The position numbers and the translations under genes are program-made. A DNA stretch of 64,000 nt from Xylocopa sonorina. Lineage: Eukaryota; Arthropoda; Insecta; Hymenoptera; Apidae. This document shows positions 13,773-28,267 of this stretch, one piece after another (the first letter of the stretch is position 1; each line of letters starts with the position of its first letter). Under the pieces are notes generated by a model that searched no databases, was not told the origin of the DNA, and worked only from the letters and a program-made list of their open reading frames with translations. The stretch is taken from the NCBI RefSeq assembly GCF_050948175.1, contig NW_027490135.1, positions 434,001 through 498,000 of the forward strand, in the 5' to 3' direction.

Positions 13773-14289
13773 ATGAATGTAAATGCGACACTTCCTTGCA
13801 AAGAAATAGCGTTAGCAGATGTCTACGTATCGTAGCAATAGTGTTCTTATGATTCTTACAACGCGATATCGTATCTCATTTCTATGTTTCATGGTAAGAT
13901 ATAATATGATATGCGAAGTGTTATGTATTCCTCGTCTACACTTCAAATGAATGTAAATGCGACACTTCCTTGCTAGGAAATAGCGTCTGCAGATGTCTAG
14001 GTATCGTAGCAATAGAGTTCTAATGTTTCTTAAAACGCGATATCGCACCTCATTTCCATGTTTCATGGTAAGATATAATATGATTTGCGAAGTTTTATGT
14101 ACTCCTCGTCTACACTTCAAATGAATGTAAATGCGAACTTTCCTTACAAGGAAATAGCGTCTGCAGATGTCTAGGTATCGTAGCGATAGAGTTCTAATGC
14201 TTCTTAAAACGCGATATCGCATCTCATTTCTATGTTTCATGGTAAGATATAATATGATTTGCGAAGTGTTATGTATTCCTCGTCTACAC

Positions 14290-14299
14290 TTCATATGAA
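14290..14299. other. 10-bp palindrome TTCATATGAA in a subset of monomers
   Basis: Replaces the common TTCAAATGAA at monomer positions 30-39. It is frequent in regions B and C and in part of F/G, but scarce in region A. The single A-to-T change turns a near-palindrome into a perfect one. Confidence 0.75.
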
Positions 14300-16988
14300 T
14301 GTAAATGCGACACTTCCTTGCAAGAAAATAGCGTTTGCATATGTCTACCTATCGTAGCAATAGTGTTCTAATGCTTCTCAAAACGCGATATCGCATCTCA
14401 TTTCTATGTTTCATGGTAAGATATAATATGATTTGCGAAGTGTTATGTATTCCTCGTCTACACTTCAAATGAATGTAAATGCGAACTTTCCTTGCTAGGA
14501 AATAGAGTCTGCAGATGTCTAGGTATCGTAGCGATAGAGTTCTAATGCTTCTTAAAACGCGATATCGCATCTCATTTCTATGTTTCATGGTAAGATATAA
14601 TATGATTTGCGAAGTGTTATGTATTCCTCGTCTACACTTCATATGAATGTAAATGCGACACTTCCTCGCAAGGAAATAGCGTTTGCATATGTCTACCTAT
14701 CGTAGCAATAGAGTTCTAATGCTTCTTAAAACGTGATATCGCAACTCATTTCTATGTTTCATGGTAAGATATAATATGATTTGCGAAGTGTTATGTATTC
14801 CTCGTCTACACTTCAAATGAATGTGAATGCGACACTTCCTCGCTAGGAAATAGCGTTTGCAGATGTCTACGTATCGTAGCAATAGTGTTCTTATGATCCT
14901 TACAACGCGATATCGTATCTCATTTCTATGTTTCATGGTAAGATATAATATGATATGCGAAGTGTTATGTATTCCTCGTCTACACTTCAAATGAATGTAA
15001 ATGCGACACTTCCTTGCTAGGAAATAGCGTCTGCAGATGTCTAGGTATCGTAGCGATAGAGTTCTAATGCTTCTTAAAGCGCGACATCGCACCTCATTTC
15101 TATGTTTCATGGTAAGATATAATATGATTTGCGAAGTGTTATGTATTCCACGTCTACACTTCAAATGAATGTAAATGCGACACTTCCTCGCTAGGAAATA
15201 GCGTTTGCAGATGTCTACGTATCGTAGCAATAGTGTTCTTATGATCCTTACAACGCGATATCGTATCTCATTTCTATGTTTCATGGTAAGATATAATATG
15301 ATATGCGAAGTGTTATGTATTCCTCGTCTACACTTCAAATGAATGTAAATGCGACACTTCCTTGCTAGGAAATAGCGTCTGCAGATGTCTAGGTATCGTA
15401 GCGATAGAGTTCTAATGCTTCTTAAAGCGCGACATCGCACCTCATTTCTATGTTTCATGGTAAGATATAATATGATTTGCGAAGTGTTATGTATTCCACG
15501 TCTACACTTCAAATGAATGTAAATGCGACACTTCCTTGCAAAGAAATAGCGTTAGCAGATGTCTACGTATCGTAGCAATAGTGTTCTTATGATTCTTACA
15601 ACGCGATATCGTATCTCATTTCTATGTTTCATGGTAAGATATAATATGATATGCGAAGTGTTATGTATTCCTCGTCTACACTTCAAATGAATGTAAATGC
15701 GACACTTCCTTGCTAGGAAATAGCGTCTGCAGATGTCTAGGTATCGTAGCAATAGAGTTCTAATGTTTCTTAAAACGCGATATCGCACCTCATTTCCATG
15801 TTTCATGGTAAGATATAATATGATTTGCGAAGTTTTATGTACTCCTCGTCTACACTTCAAATGAATGTAAATGCGACACTTCCTTGAAAGGAAATAGCGT
15901 CTGGAGATATCTAGGTATCGTAGCGATAGAGTTCTATTGCTTCTCAAAACACAATATCGCATCTCATTTCTATGTTTCATGGTAAGATATAATATGATTT
16001 GCGAAGTGTGATGTATTCCTCGTCTACACTTCATATGAATGTAAATGCGACACTTCCTTTCAAGGAAATAGCGTTTGCATATGTCTACCTATCGTAGCAA
16101 TAGAGTTCTAATGCTTCTCAAAACGCGATATCGCATCTCATTTCTATGTTTCATGGTAAGATAAAATATGATTTGCGAAGTGTTATGTATTCCTCGTCTA
16201 CACTTCAAATGAATGTAAATGCGAACTTTCCTTGCTAGGAAATAGCGTCTGCAGATGTCTAGGTATCGTAGCGAGAGAGTTCTAATGCTTCTTAAAACGC
16301 GATATCGCATCTCATTTCTATGTTTCATGGTAAGATATAATATGATTTGCGAAGTGTTATGTATTCCTCGTCTACACTTCATATGAATGTAAATGCAACA
16401 CTTCCTCGCAAGGAAATAGCGTTTGCATATGTCTACCTATCGTAGCAATAGAGTTCTAATGCTTCTTAAAACGCGATATCGCATCTCATTTCTATGTTCC
16501 ATGGTAAGATATAATATGATTTGCGAAGTGTTATGTATTCCTCGTCTACACTTCAAATGAATGTAAATGCGACACTTCCTTGCAAAGAAATAGCGTTTGC
16601 AGATGTCTACGTATCGTAGCAATAGATTTCTAATGCTTCTTAAAACGCGATATCGCATCTCATTTCTATGTTTCATGGTAAGATATAATATGATTTGCGA
16701 AGTGTTATGTATTCCTCGTCTACACTTCAAATGAATGTAAATGCGAACTTTCCTTGCTAGGAAATAGCGTCTGCAGATGTCTAGGTATCATAGCGATGGA
16801 GTTCTAATGCTTCTTAAAACGCGATATCGCATTTCATTTCTATGTTTCATGGTAAGATATAATATGATTTGCGAAGTGTTATGTATTCCTCGTCTACACT
16901 TCATATGAATGTAAATGCGACACTTCCTTGCAAGAAAATAGCGTTTGCATATGTCTACCTATCGTAGCAATAGAGTTCTAATGCTTCT

Positions 16989-19900
16989 CAAAACGCGATA
17001 TCGCATCTCATTTCTATGTTTCATGGTAAGATATAATATGATTTGCGAAGTGTTATGTATTCCTCATCTACACTTCAAATGAATGTAAATGCGACATTTC
17101 CTTGCTAGGAAATAGCGTCTGCAGATGTCTAGGTATCGTAGCAATAGTGTTCTAATGCTTCTTAAAACGCGATAACGCATCTTATTTCCATGTTTCATGG
17201 TAAGATATTATATGGTTTGCGAAGTGTTATGTATTCCTCGTCTACACTTCAAATGAATGTGAATGCGACACTTCCTTGCAAGGAAATAGCATTTGCATAT
17301 GTCTACCTATCGTAGCAATAGAGTTCTAATGCTTCTTAAAACGCGATATCGCATCTCATTTCTATGTTTCATGGTAAGATATAATATGATTTGCGAAGTG
17401 TAATGTATTCCTCGGCTACACTTCAAATGAATGTAAATGCGACACTTCCTTGCAAAGAAATAGCGTTTGCAGATGTCTACGTATCGTAGCAATAGATTTC
17501 TAATGCTTCTTAAAACGCGATATCGCACCTCATTTCTATCTTTCATGGTAAGATATAATATGATTTGCGAAGTTCTATGCATTCCTCGTCTACACTTCAT
17601 ATGAGTGTTAATGCGACACTTCCTTGCAAGGAAAGAGCGTTTGCAGATGTCTACGTATCGTAGCAATAGAGTTCAAATGCTTCGAAAAACGCGATATCGC
17701 ATCTCATTTCTGTGTTTCATGGTAAGCTATAATATGATTTGCGAAGTGTGTGTATTCCACGTCAACACTTCAAATGAATGTAAATGCGACACTTCCTTGC
17801 TAGGAAATAGCGTCTGCAGATGTCTAGGTATCGTAGCGATAGAGTTCTAATGCTTCTTAAAGCGCGACATCGCACCTCATTTCTATGTTTCATGGTAAGA
17901 TATAATATGATTTGCGAAGTGTTATGTATTCCACGTCTACACTTCAAATGAATGTAAATGCGACACTTCCTTGCAAAGAAATAGCGTTAGCAGATGTCTA
18001 CGTATCGTAGCAATATTGTTCTTATGATCCTTACAACGCGATATCGTATCTCATTTCTATGTTTCATGGTAAGATATAATATGATATGCGAAGTGTTATG
18101 TATTCCTCGTCTACACTTCAAATGAATGTAAATGCGACACTTCCTTGCTAGGAAATAGCGTCTGCAGATGTCTAGGTATCGTAGCGATAGAGTTCTAATG
18201 CTTCTTAAAGCGCGACATCGCAACTCATTTCTATGTTTCATGGTAAGATATAATATGATTTGCGAAGTGTTATGTATTCCACGTCTACACTTCAAATGAA
18301 TGTAAATGCGACAATTCCTCGCTAGGAAATAGCGTTTGCAGATGTCTACGTATCGTAGCAATAGTGTTCTTATGATCCTTACAACGCGATATCGTATCTC
18401 ATTTCTATGTTTCATGGTAAGATATAATATGATATGCGAAGTGTTATGTATTCCTCGTCTACACTTCAAATGAATGTAAATGCGACACTTCCTTGCTAGG
18501 AAATAGCGTCTGCAGATGTCTAGGTATCGTAGCGATAGAGTTCTAATGCTTCTTAAAGCGCGACATCGCACCTCATTTCTATGTTTCATGGTAAGATATA
18601 ATATGATTTGCGAAGTGTTATGTATTCCACGTCTACACTTCAAATGAATGTAAATGCGACACTTCCTTGCAAAGAAATAGCGTTAGCAGATGTCTACGTA
18701 TCGTAGCAATAGTGTTCTTATGATTCTTACAACGCGATATCGTATCTCATTTCTATGTTTCATGGTAAGATATAATATGATATGCGAAGTGTTATGTATT
18801 CCTCGTCTACACTTCAAATGAATGTAAATGCGACACTTCCTTGCTAGGAAATAGCGTCTGCAGATGTCTAGGTATCGTAGCAATAGAGTTCTAATGTTTC
18901 TTAAAACGCGATATCGCACCTCATTTCCATGTTTCATGGTAAGATATAATATGATTTGCGAAGTTTTATGTACTCCTCGTCTACACTTCAAATGAATGTA
19001 AATGCGAACTTTCCTTACAAGGAAATAGCGTCTGCAGATGTCTAGGTATCGTAGCGATAGAGTTCTAATGCTTCTTAAAACGCGATATCGCATCTCATTT
19101 CTATGTTTCATGGTAAGATATAATATGATTTGCGAAGTGTTATGTATTCCTCGTCTACACTTCATATGAATGTAAATGCGACACTTCCTTGCAAGAAAAT
19201 AGCGTTTGCATATGTCTACCTATCGTAGCAATAGTGTTCTAATGCTTCTCAAAACGCGATATCGCATCTCATTTCTATGTTTCATGGTAAGATATAATAT
19301 GATTTGCGAAGTGTTATGTATTCCTCGTCTACACTTCAAATGAATGTAAATGCGAACTTTCCTTGCTAGGAAATAGAGTCTGCAGATGTCTAGGTATCGT
19401 AGCGATAGAGTTCTAATGCTTCTTAAAACGCGATATCGCATCTCATTTCTATGTTTCATGGTAAGATATAATATGATTTGCGAAGTGTTATGTATTCCTC
19501 GTCTACACTTCATATGAATGTAAATGCGACACTTCCTCGCAAGGAAATAGCGTTTGCATATGTCTACCTATCGTAGCAATAGAGTTCTAATGCTTCTTAA
19601 AACGTGATATCGCAACTCATTTCTATGTTTCATGGTAAGATATAATATGATTTGCGAAGTGTTATGTATTCCTCGTCTACACTTCAAATGAATGTGAATG
19701 CGACACTTCCTCGCTAGGAAATAGCGTTTGCAGATGTCTACGTATCGTAGCAATAGTGTTCTTATGATCCTTACAACGCGATATCGTATCTCATTTCTAT
19801 GTTTCATGGTAAGATATAATATGATATGCGAAGTGTTATGTATTCCTCGTCTACACTTCAAATGAATGTAAATGCGACACTTCCTTGCTAGGAAATAGCG

Positions 19901-21859
19901 TCTGCAGATGTCTAGGTATCGTAGCGATAGAGTTCTAATGCTTCTTAAAGCGCGACATCGCACCTCATTTCTATGTTTCATGGTAAGATATAATATGATT
20001 TGCGAAGTGTTATGTATTCCACGTCTACACTTCAAATGAATGTAAATGCGACACTTCCTCGCTAGGAAATAGCGTTTGCAGATGTCTACGTATCGTAGCA
20101 ATAGTGTTCTTATGATCCTTACAACGCGATATCGTATCTCATTTCTATGTTTCATGGTAAGATATAATATGATATGCGAAGTGTTATGTATTCCTCGTCT
20201 ACACTTCAAATGAATGTAAATGCGACACTTCCTTGCTAGGAAATAGCGTCTGCAGATGTCTAGGTATCGTAGCGATAGAGTTCTAATGCTTCTTAAAGCG
20301 CGACATCGCACCTCATTTCTATGTTTCATGGTAAGATATAATATGATTTGCGAAGTGTTATGTATTCCACGTCTACACTTCAAATGAATGTAAATGCGAC
20401 ACTTCCTTGCAAAGAAATAGCGTTAGCAGATGTCTACGTATCGTAGCAATAGTGTTCTTATGATTCTTACAACGCGATATCGTATCTCATTTCTATGTTT
20501 CATGGTAAGATATAATATGATATGCGAAGTGTTATGTATTCCTCGTCTACACTTCAAATGAATGTAAATGCGACACTTCCTTGCTAGGAAATAGCGTCTG
20601 CAGATGTCTAGGTATCGTAGCAATAGAGTTCTAATGTTTCTTAAAACGCGATATCGCACCTCATTTCCATGTTTCATGGTAAGATATAATATGATTTGCG
20701 AAGTTTTATGTACTCCTCGTCTACACTTCAAATGAATGTAAATGCGACACTTCCTTGAAAGGAAATAGCGTCTGGAGATATCTAGGTATCGTAGCGATAG
20801 AGTTCTATTGCTTCTCAAAACACAATATCGCATCTCATTTCTATGTTTCATGGTAAGATATAATATGATTTGCGAAGTGTGATGTATTCCTCGTCTACAC
20901 TTCATATGAATGTAAATGCGACACTTCCTTTCAAGGAAATAGCGTTTGCATATGTCTACCTATCGTAGCAATAGAGTTCTAATGCTTCTCAAAACGCGAT
21001 ATCGCATCTCATTTCTATGTTTCATGGTAAGATAAAATATGATTTGCGAAGTGTTATGTATTCCTCGTCTACACTTCAAATGAATGTAAATGCGAACTTT
21101 CCTTGCTAGGAAATAGCGTCTGCAGATGTCTAGGTATCGTAGCGAGAGAGTTCTAATGCTTCTTAAAACGCGATATCGCATCTCATTTCTATGTTTCATG
21201 GTAAGATATAATATGATTTGCGAAGTGTTATGTATTCCTCGTCTACACTTCATATGAATGTAAATGCAACACTTCCTCGCAAGGAAATAGCGTTTGCATA
21301 TGTCTACCTATCGTAGCAATAGAGTTCTAATGCTTCTTAAAACGCGATATCGCATCTCATTTCTATGTTCCATGGTAAGATATAATATGATTTGCGAAGT
21401 GTTATGTATTCCTCGTCTACACTTCAAATGAATGTAAATGCGACACTTCCTTGCAAAGAAATAGCGTTTGCAGATGTCTACGTATCGTAGCAATAGATTT
21501 CTAATGCTTCTTAAAACGCGATATCGCATCTCATTTCTATGTTTCATGGTAAGATATAATATGATTTGCGAAGTGTTATGTATTCCTCGTCTACACTTCA
21601 AATGAATGTAAATGCGAACTTTCCTTGCTAGGAAATAGCGTCTGCAGATGTCTAGGTATCATAGCGATGGAGTTCTAATGCTTCTTAAAACGCGATATCG
21701 CATTTCATTTCTATGTTTCATGGTAAGATATAATATGATTTGCGAAGTGTTATGTATTCCTCGTCTACACTTCATATGAATGTAAATGCGACACTTCCTT
21801 GCAAGAAAATAGCGTTTGCATATGTCTACCTATCGTAGCAATAGAGTTCTAATGCTTCT
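16989..21859. repeat. Higher-order repeat B, copy B2 (28 monomers)
   Basis: Tandem duplicate of B1 at offset 4,871. Reading the two copies against each other I found only two substitutions: G at 12,417 versus A at 17,288, and C at 13,352 versus A at 18,223. That is about 99.96% identity over 28 monomers, although individual monomers inside the unit differ from each other at many sites. The duplication must be very recent, or the result of gene conversion, or an assembly duplicate. Confidence 0.95.
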
Positions 21860-23917
21860 CAAAACGCGATATCGCATCTCATTTCTATGTTTCATGGTAA
21901 GATATAATATGATTTGCGAAGTGTTATGTATTCCTCGTCTACACTTCAAATGAATGTAAATGCGAACTTTCCTTGCTAGGAAATAGCGTCTGCAGATGTC
22001 TAGGTATCGTAGCGATAGAGTTCTAATGCTTCTTAAAACGCGATATCGCATCTCATTTCTATGTTTCATGGTAAGATATAATATGATTTGCGAAGTGTTA
22101 TGTATTCCTCGTCTACACTTCATATGAATGTAAATGCGACACTTCCTCGCAAGGAAATAGCGTTTGCATATGTCTACCTATCGTAGCAATAGAGTTCTAA
22201 TGCTTCTTAAAACGCGATATCGCATCTCATTTCTATGTTCCATGGTAAGATGTAATATGATTTGCGAAGTGTTATGTATTCCTCGTCTACACTTCAAATG
22301 AATGTAAATGCGACACTTCCTTGCAAAGAAATAGCGTTTGCAGATGTCTACGTATCGTAGCAATAGATTTCTAATGCTTCTTAAAACGCGATATCGCAAC
22401 TCATTTCTATGTTTCATGGTAAGATATAATATGATTTGCGAAGTGTTATGTATTCCTCGTCTACACTTCAAATGAATGTGAATGCGACACTTCCTCGCTA
22501 GGAAATAGCGTTTGCAGATGTCTACGTATCGTAGCAATAGTGTTCTTATGATCCTTACAACGCGATATCGTATCTCATTTCTATGTTTCATGGTAAGATA
22601 TAATATGATATGCGAAGTGTTATGTATTCCTCGTCTACACTTCAAATGAATGTAAATGCGACACTTCCTTGCTAGGAAATAGCGTCTGCAGATGTCTAGG
22701 TATCGTAGCGATAGAGTTCTAATGCTTCTTAAAGCGCGACATCGCACCTCATTTCTATGTTTCATGGTAAGATATAATATGATTTGCGAAGTGTTATGTA
22801 TTCCACGTCTACACTTCAAATGAATGTAAATGCGACACTTCCTCGCAAGGAAATAGCGTTTGCATATGTCTACCTATCGTAGCAATAGAGTTCTAATGCT
22901 TCTTAAAACGTGATATCGCAACTCATTTCTATGTTTCATGGTAAGATATAATATGATTTGCGAAGTGTTATGTATTCCTCGTCTACACTTCAAATGAATG
23001 TGAATGCGACACTTCCTCGCTAGGAAATAGCGTTTGCAGATGTCTACGTATCGTAGCAATAGTGTTCTTATGATCCTTACAACGCGATATCGTATCTCAT
23101 TTCTATGTTTCATGGTAAGATATAATATGATTTGCGAAGTGTTATGTATTCCACGTCTACACTTCAAATGAATGTAAATGCGACACTTCCTCGCTAGGAA
23201 ATAGCGTCTGCAGATGTCTAGGTATCGTAGCAATAGAGTTCTAATGTTTCTTAAAACGCGATATCGCACCTCATTTCCATGTTTCATGGTAAGATATAAT
23301 ATGATTTGCGAAGTTTTATGTACTCCTCGTCTACACTTCAAATGAATGTAAATGCGACACTTCCTTGAAAGGAAATAGCGTCTGGAGATATCTAGGTATC
23401 GTAGCGATAGAGTTCTATTGCTTCTCAAAACACAATATCGCATCTCATTTCTATGTTTCATGGTAAGATATAATATGATTTGCGAAGTGTGATGTATTCC
23501 TCGTCTACACTTCATATGAATGTAAATGCGACACTTCCTTTCAAGGAAATAGCGTTTGCATATGTCTACCTATCGTAGCAATAGAGTTCTAATGCTTCTC
23601 AAAACGCGATATCGCATCTCATTTCTATGTTTCATGGTAAGATAAAATATGATTTGCGAAGTGTTATGTATTCCTCGTCTACACTTCAAATGAATGTAAA
23701 TGCGAACTTTCCTTGCTAGGAAATAGCGTCTGCAGATGTCTAGTTATCGTAGCGAGAGAGTTCTAATGCTTCTTAAAACGCGATATCGCATCTCATTTCT
23801 ATGTTTCATGGTAAGATATAATATGATTTGCGAAGTGTTATGTATTCCTCGTCTACACTTCATATGAATGTAAATGCAACACTTCCTCGCAAGGAAATAG
23901 CGTTTGCATATGTCTAC
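21830..23917. repeat. Region C, 12-monomer unit, copy 1
   Basis: This 2,088-bp block (12 x 174) starts with the end of B2 and continues with rearranged B monomers. The first part (to about 22,840) matches the stretch 2,088 bp downstream almost base for base; one difference is AAGATGTAAT near 22,249 versus AAGATATAAT. The later part matches at offset 2,436 (14 x 174), for example TTTTATGTACTCC at 23,314 and its partner at 25,750, so two monomers were gained or lost between copies. Confidence 0.87.
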
Positions 23918-26005
23918 CTATCGTAGCAATAGAGTTCTAATGCTTCTCAAAACGCGATATCGCATCTCATTTCTATGTTTCATGGTAAGATATAATATGA
24001 TTTGCGAAGTGTTATGTATTCCTCGTCTACACTTCAAATGAATGTAAATGCGAACTTTCCTTGCTAGGAAATAGCGTCTGCAGATGTCTAGGTATCGTAG
24101 CGATAGAGTTCTAATGCTTCTTAAAACGCGATATCGCATCTCATTTCTATGTTTCATGGTAAGATATAATATGATTTGCGAAGTGTTATGTATTCCTCGT
24201 CTACACTTCATATGAATGTAAATGCGACACTTCCTCGCAAGGAAATAGCGTTTGCATATGTCTACCTATCGTAGCAATAGAGTTCTAATGCTTCTTAAAA
24301 CGCGATATCGCATCTCATTTCTATGTTCCATGGTAAGATATAATATGATTTGCGAAGTGTTATGTATTCCTCGTCTACACTTCAAATGAATGTAAATGCG
24401 ACACTTCCTTGCAAAGAAATAGCGTTTGCAGATGTCTACGTATCGTAGCAATAGATTTCTAATGCTTCTTAAAACGCGATATCGCAACTCATTTCTATGT
24501 TTCATGGTAAGATATAATATGATTTGCGAAGTGTTATGTATTCCTCGTCTACACTTCAAATGAATGTGAATGCGACACTTCCTCGCTAGGAAATAGCGTT
24601 TGCAGATGTCTACGTATCGTAGCAATAGTGTTCTTATGATCCTTACAACGCGATATCGTATCTCATTTCTATGTTTCATGGTAAGATATAATATGATATG
24701 CGAAGTGTTATGTATTCCTCGTCTACACTTCAAATGAATGTAAATGCGACACTTCCTTGCTAGGAAATAGCGTCTGCAGATGTCTAGGTATCGTAGCGAT
24801 AGAGTTCTAATGCTTCTTAAAGCGCGACATCGCACCTCATTTCTATGTTTCATGGTAAGATATAATATGATTTGCGAAGTGTTATGTATTCCACGTCTAC
24901 ACTTCAAATGAATGTAAATGCGACACTTCCTTGCAAAGAAATAGCGTTAGCAGATGTCTACCTATCGTAGCAATATAGTTCTTATGATTCTTAAAACGCG
25001 GTATCGCAACTCATTTCTATGTTTCATGGTAAGATATAATATGATTTGCGAAGTGTTATGTATTCCTCGTCTACACTTCAAATGAATGTGAATGCGACAC
25101 TTCCTCGCTAGGAAATAGCGTTTGCAGATGTCTACGTATCGTAGCAATAGTGTTCTTATGATCCTTACAACGCGATATCGTATCTCATTTCTATGTTTCA
25201 TGGTAAGATATAATATGATATGCGAAGTGTTATGTATTCCTCGTCTACACTTCAAATGAATGTAAATGCGACACTTCCTTGCTAGGAAATAGCGTCTGCA
25301 GATGTCTAGGTATCGTAGCGATAGAGTTCTAATGCTTCTTAAAGCGCGACATCGCACCTCATTTCTATGTTTCATGGTAAGATATAATATGATTTGCGAA
25401 GTGTTATGTATTCCACGTCTACACTTCAAATGAATGTAAATGCGACACTTCCTTGCAAAGAAATAGCGTTAGCAGATGTCTACGTATCGTAGCAATAGTG
25501 TTCTTATGATTCTTACAACGCGATATCGTATCTCATTTCTATGTTTCATGGTAAGATATAATATGATATGCGAAGTGTTATGTATTCCTCGTCTACACTT
25601 CAAATGAATGTAAATGCGACACTTCCTTGCTAGGAAATAGCGTCTGCAGATGTCTAGGTATCGTAGCAATAGAGTTCTAATGTTTCTTAAAACGCGATAT
25701 CGCACCTCATTTCCATGTTTCATGCTAAGATATAATATGATTTGCGAAGTTGTATGTACTCCTCGTCTACACTTCAAATGAATGTAAATGCGACACTTCC
25801 TTGAAAGGAAATAGCGTCTGGAGATGTCTAGGTATCGTAGCGATAGAGTTCTATTGCTTCTCAAAACACAATATCGCATCTCATTTCTATGTTTCATGGT
25901 AAGATATAATATGATTTGCGAAGTGTGATGTATTCCTCGTCTACACTTCTTATGAATGTAAATGCGACACTTCCTTTCAAGGAAATAGCGTTTGCATATG
26001 TCTAC
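23918..26005. repeat. Region C, 12-monomer unit, copy 2
   Basis: Second copy of the 2,088-bp arrangement, again opening with CTACCTATCG/GCTTCTCAAAACG monomers and the GCGAACTTTCC variant. A private change GAAGTTGTATG near 25,747 replaces GAAGTTTTATG, and TTCTTATGAATG near 25,947 replaces TTCATATGAATG. The opening monomers recur again 2,088 bp later at 26,006, but that third copy soon diverges. Confidence 0.86.
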
Positions 26006-28267
26006 CTATCGTAGCAATAGAGTTCTAATGCTTCTCAAAACGCGATATCGCATCTCATTTCTATGTTTCATGGTAAGATATAATATGATTTGCGAAGTGT
26101 TATGTATTCCTCGTCTACACTTCAAATGAATGTAAATGCGAACTTTCCTTGCTAGGAAATAGCGTCTGCAGATGTCTAGGTATCGTAGCGATAGAGTTCT
26201 AATGCTTCTTAAAACGCGATATCGCATCTCATTTCTATGTTTCATGGTAAGATATAATATGATTTGCGAAGTGTTATGTATTCCTCGTCTACACTTCATA
26301 TGAATGTAAATGCGACACTTCCTTGCAAGGAAATAGCGTTTGCATATGTCTACCTATCGTAGCAATAGAGTTCTAATGCTTCTCAAAACGCGATATCGCA
26401 TCTCATTTCTATGTTTCATGGTAAGATATAATATGATTTGCGAAGTGTTATGTATTCCTCGTCTACACTTCAAATGAATGTGAATGCGACATTTCCTTGC
26501 TAGGAAATAGCGTCTGCACATGTCTAGGTATCGTAGCGATAGAGTTCTAATGCTTCTTAAAATGCGATATCGCACCTCATTTCCATGTTTCATGGTAAGA
26601 TATAATATGATTTGCGAAGTTTTATGTACTCCTCGTCTACACATCAAATGAATGTAAATGCGACACTTCCTTGAATGGAAATAGCGTCTGCAGATGTCTA
26701 GGTATCGTAGCGATAGAGTTCTATTGCTTCTCAAAACACAATATCGCATCTCATTTCTATGTTTCATGGTAAGATATAATATGATTTGCGAAGTGTGATG
26801 TATTCCTCGTCTACAATTCAAATGAATGTAAATGCGACACTTCCTTGAAAGGAAATAGCGTTTGCAGATGTCTACCTATCGTAGCAGTAGGGTTCTCATG
26901 CTTATTAAAACGCGATATCGCATCTCATTTCTATGTGTCATGGTAAGATATAATATGATTTGCGAAGTGTTATGTATTCCTCGTCTACACTTCAAATGAA
27001 TGTAAATGCGACATTTACTTGCTAGGAAATAGAGTTTGCAGAAGTCTACCAATCGTAGCAATAGAATTCTAATGCTTCTTGAAACGCGATATCGCATCTC
27101 ATTTCTATGTTTCATGGTAGGATATAATATGATTTGCGAAGTGTGATGTATTCCTCGTCTACACTTCATATGAATGTAAATGCGACACTTCCTTTCAAGG
27201 AAATAGCGTTTGCATATGTCTACCAATCGTAGCAATAGAGTTCTAATGCTTCTCAAAACGCGATATCGCATCTCATTTCTATGTTTCATGGTAAGATAAA
27301 ATATGATTTGCGAAGTGTTATGTATTCCTCGTCTACACTTCAAATGAATGTAAATGCGAACTTTCCTTGCTAGGAAATAGCGTCTGCAGATGTCTAGGTA
27401 TCGTAGCGAGAGAGTTCTAATGCTTCTTAAAACGCGATATCGCATCTCATTTCTATGTTTCATGGTAAGATATAATATGATTTGCGAAGTGTTATGTATT
27501 CCTCGTCTACACTTCAAATGAATGTAAATGCGACACTTCCTTGCAAAGAAATAGCGTTTGCAGATGTCTACGTATCGTAGCAATAGATTTCTAATGCTTC
27601 TTAAAACGCGATATCGCATCTCATTTCTATGTTTCATGGTAAGATATAATATGATTTGCGAAGTGTTATGTATTCCTCGTCTACACTTCAAATGAATGTA
27701 AATGCGAACTTTCCTTGCTAGGAAATAGCGTCTGCAGATGTCTAGGTATCGTAGCGATAGAGTTCTAATGCTTCTTAAAACGCGATATCGCATCTCATTT
27801 CTATGTTTCATGGTAAGATATAATATGATTTGCGAAGTGTTATGTATTCCTCGTCTACACTTCATATGAATGTAAATGCGACACTTCCTTGCAAGAAAAT
27901 AGCGTTTGCATATGTCTACGTATCGTAGCAATAGAGTTCTAATGCTTCTCAAAACGCGATATCGCATCTCATTTCTATGTTTCATGGTAAGATATAATAT
28001 GATTTGCGAAGTGTTATGTATTCCTCGTCTACACTTCAAATGAATGTAAATGCGAACTTTCCTTGCTAGGAAATAGCGTCTGCAGATGTCTAGGTATCGT
28101 AGCGATAGAGTTCTAATGCTTCTTAAAACGCGATATCGCATCTCATTTCTATGTTTCATGGTAAGATATAATATGATTTGCGAAGTGTTATGTATTCCTC
28201 GTCTACACTTCATATGAATGTAAATGCGACACTTCCTCGCAAGGAAATAGCGTTTGCATATGTCTAC
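26006..28267. repeat. Region C mosaic, with first copy of an 18-monomer offset pair
   Basis: About 26,354-27,140 recurs at 29,486-30,272, an offset of 3,132 bp (18 x 174). Shared rare marks include CTACAATTCAAATG (about 26,813 and 29,945), GTAGGGTTCTCATGC and TGACATTTACTTGC-type sites. The following stretch to 28,267 reuses B-type monomers, including ATAAAATATG near 27,296. It contains the longest uninterrupted minus-strand frame of the window (445 codons, 26,876-28,213), which I do not regard as a gene. Confidence 0.84.

Larger units (their letters stand above)
12118..16988. repeat. Higher-order repeat B, copy B1 (28 monomers)
   Basis: This is a 4,871-bp unit (28 x 174 minus 1) followed immediately by a near-identical copy. 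It includes the first monomer with the 1-bp deletion (GAAGTGTGTGTATTCC at 12,872), which accounts for the odd base. Its monomer order includes rare marks: CTCGGCTACAC (about 12,540), TTCGAAAAACG (about 12,811), GACAATTCC (about 13,439), TTACAAGG (about 14,145), TCTGGAGATATC (about 15,900) and ATAAAATATG (about 16,161). All of them recur 4,871 bp later. Confidence 0.95.
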
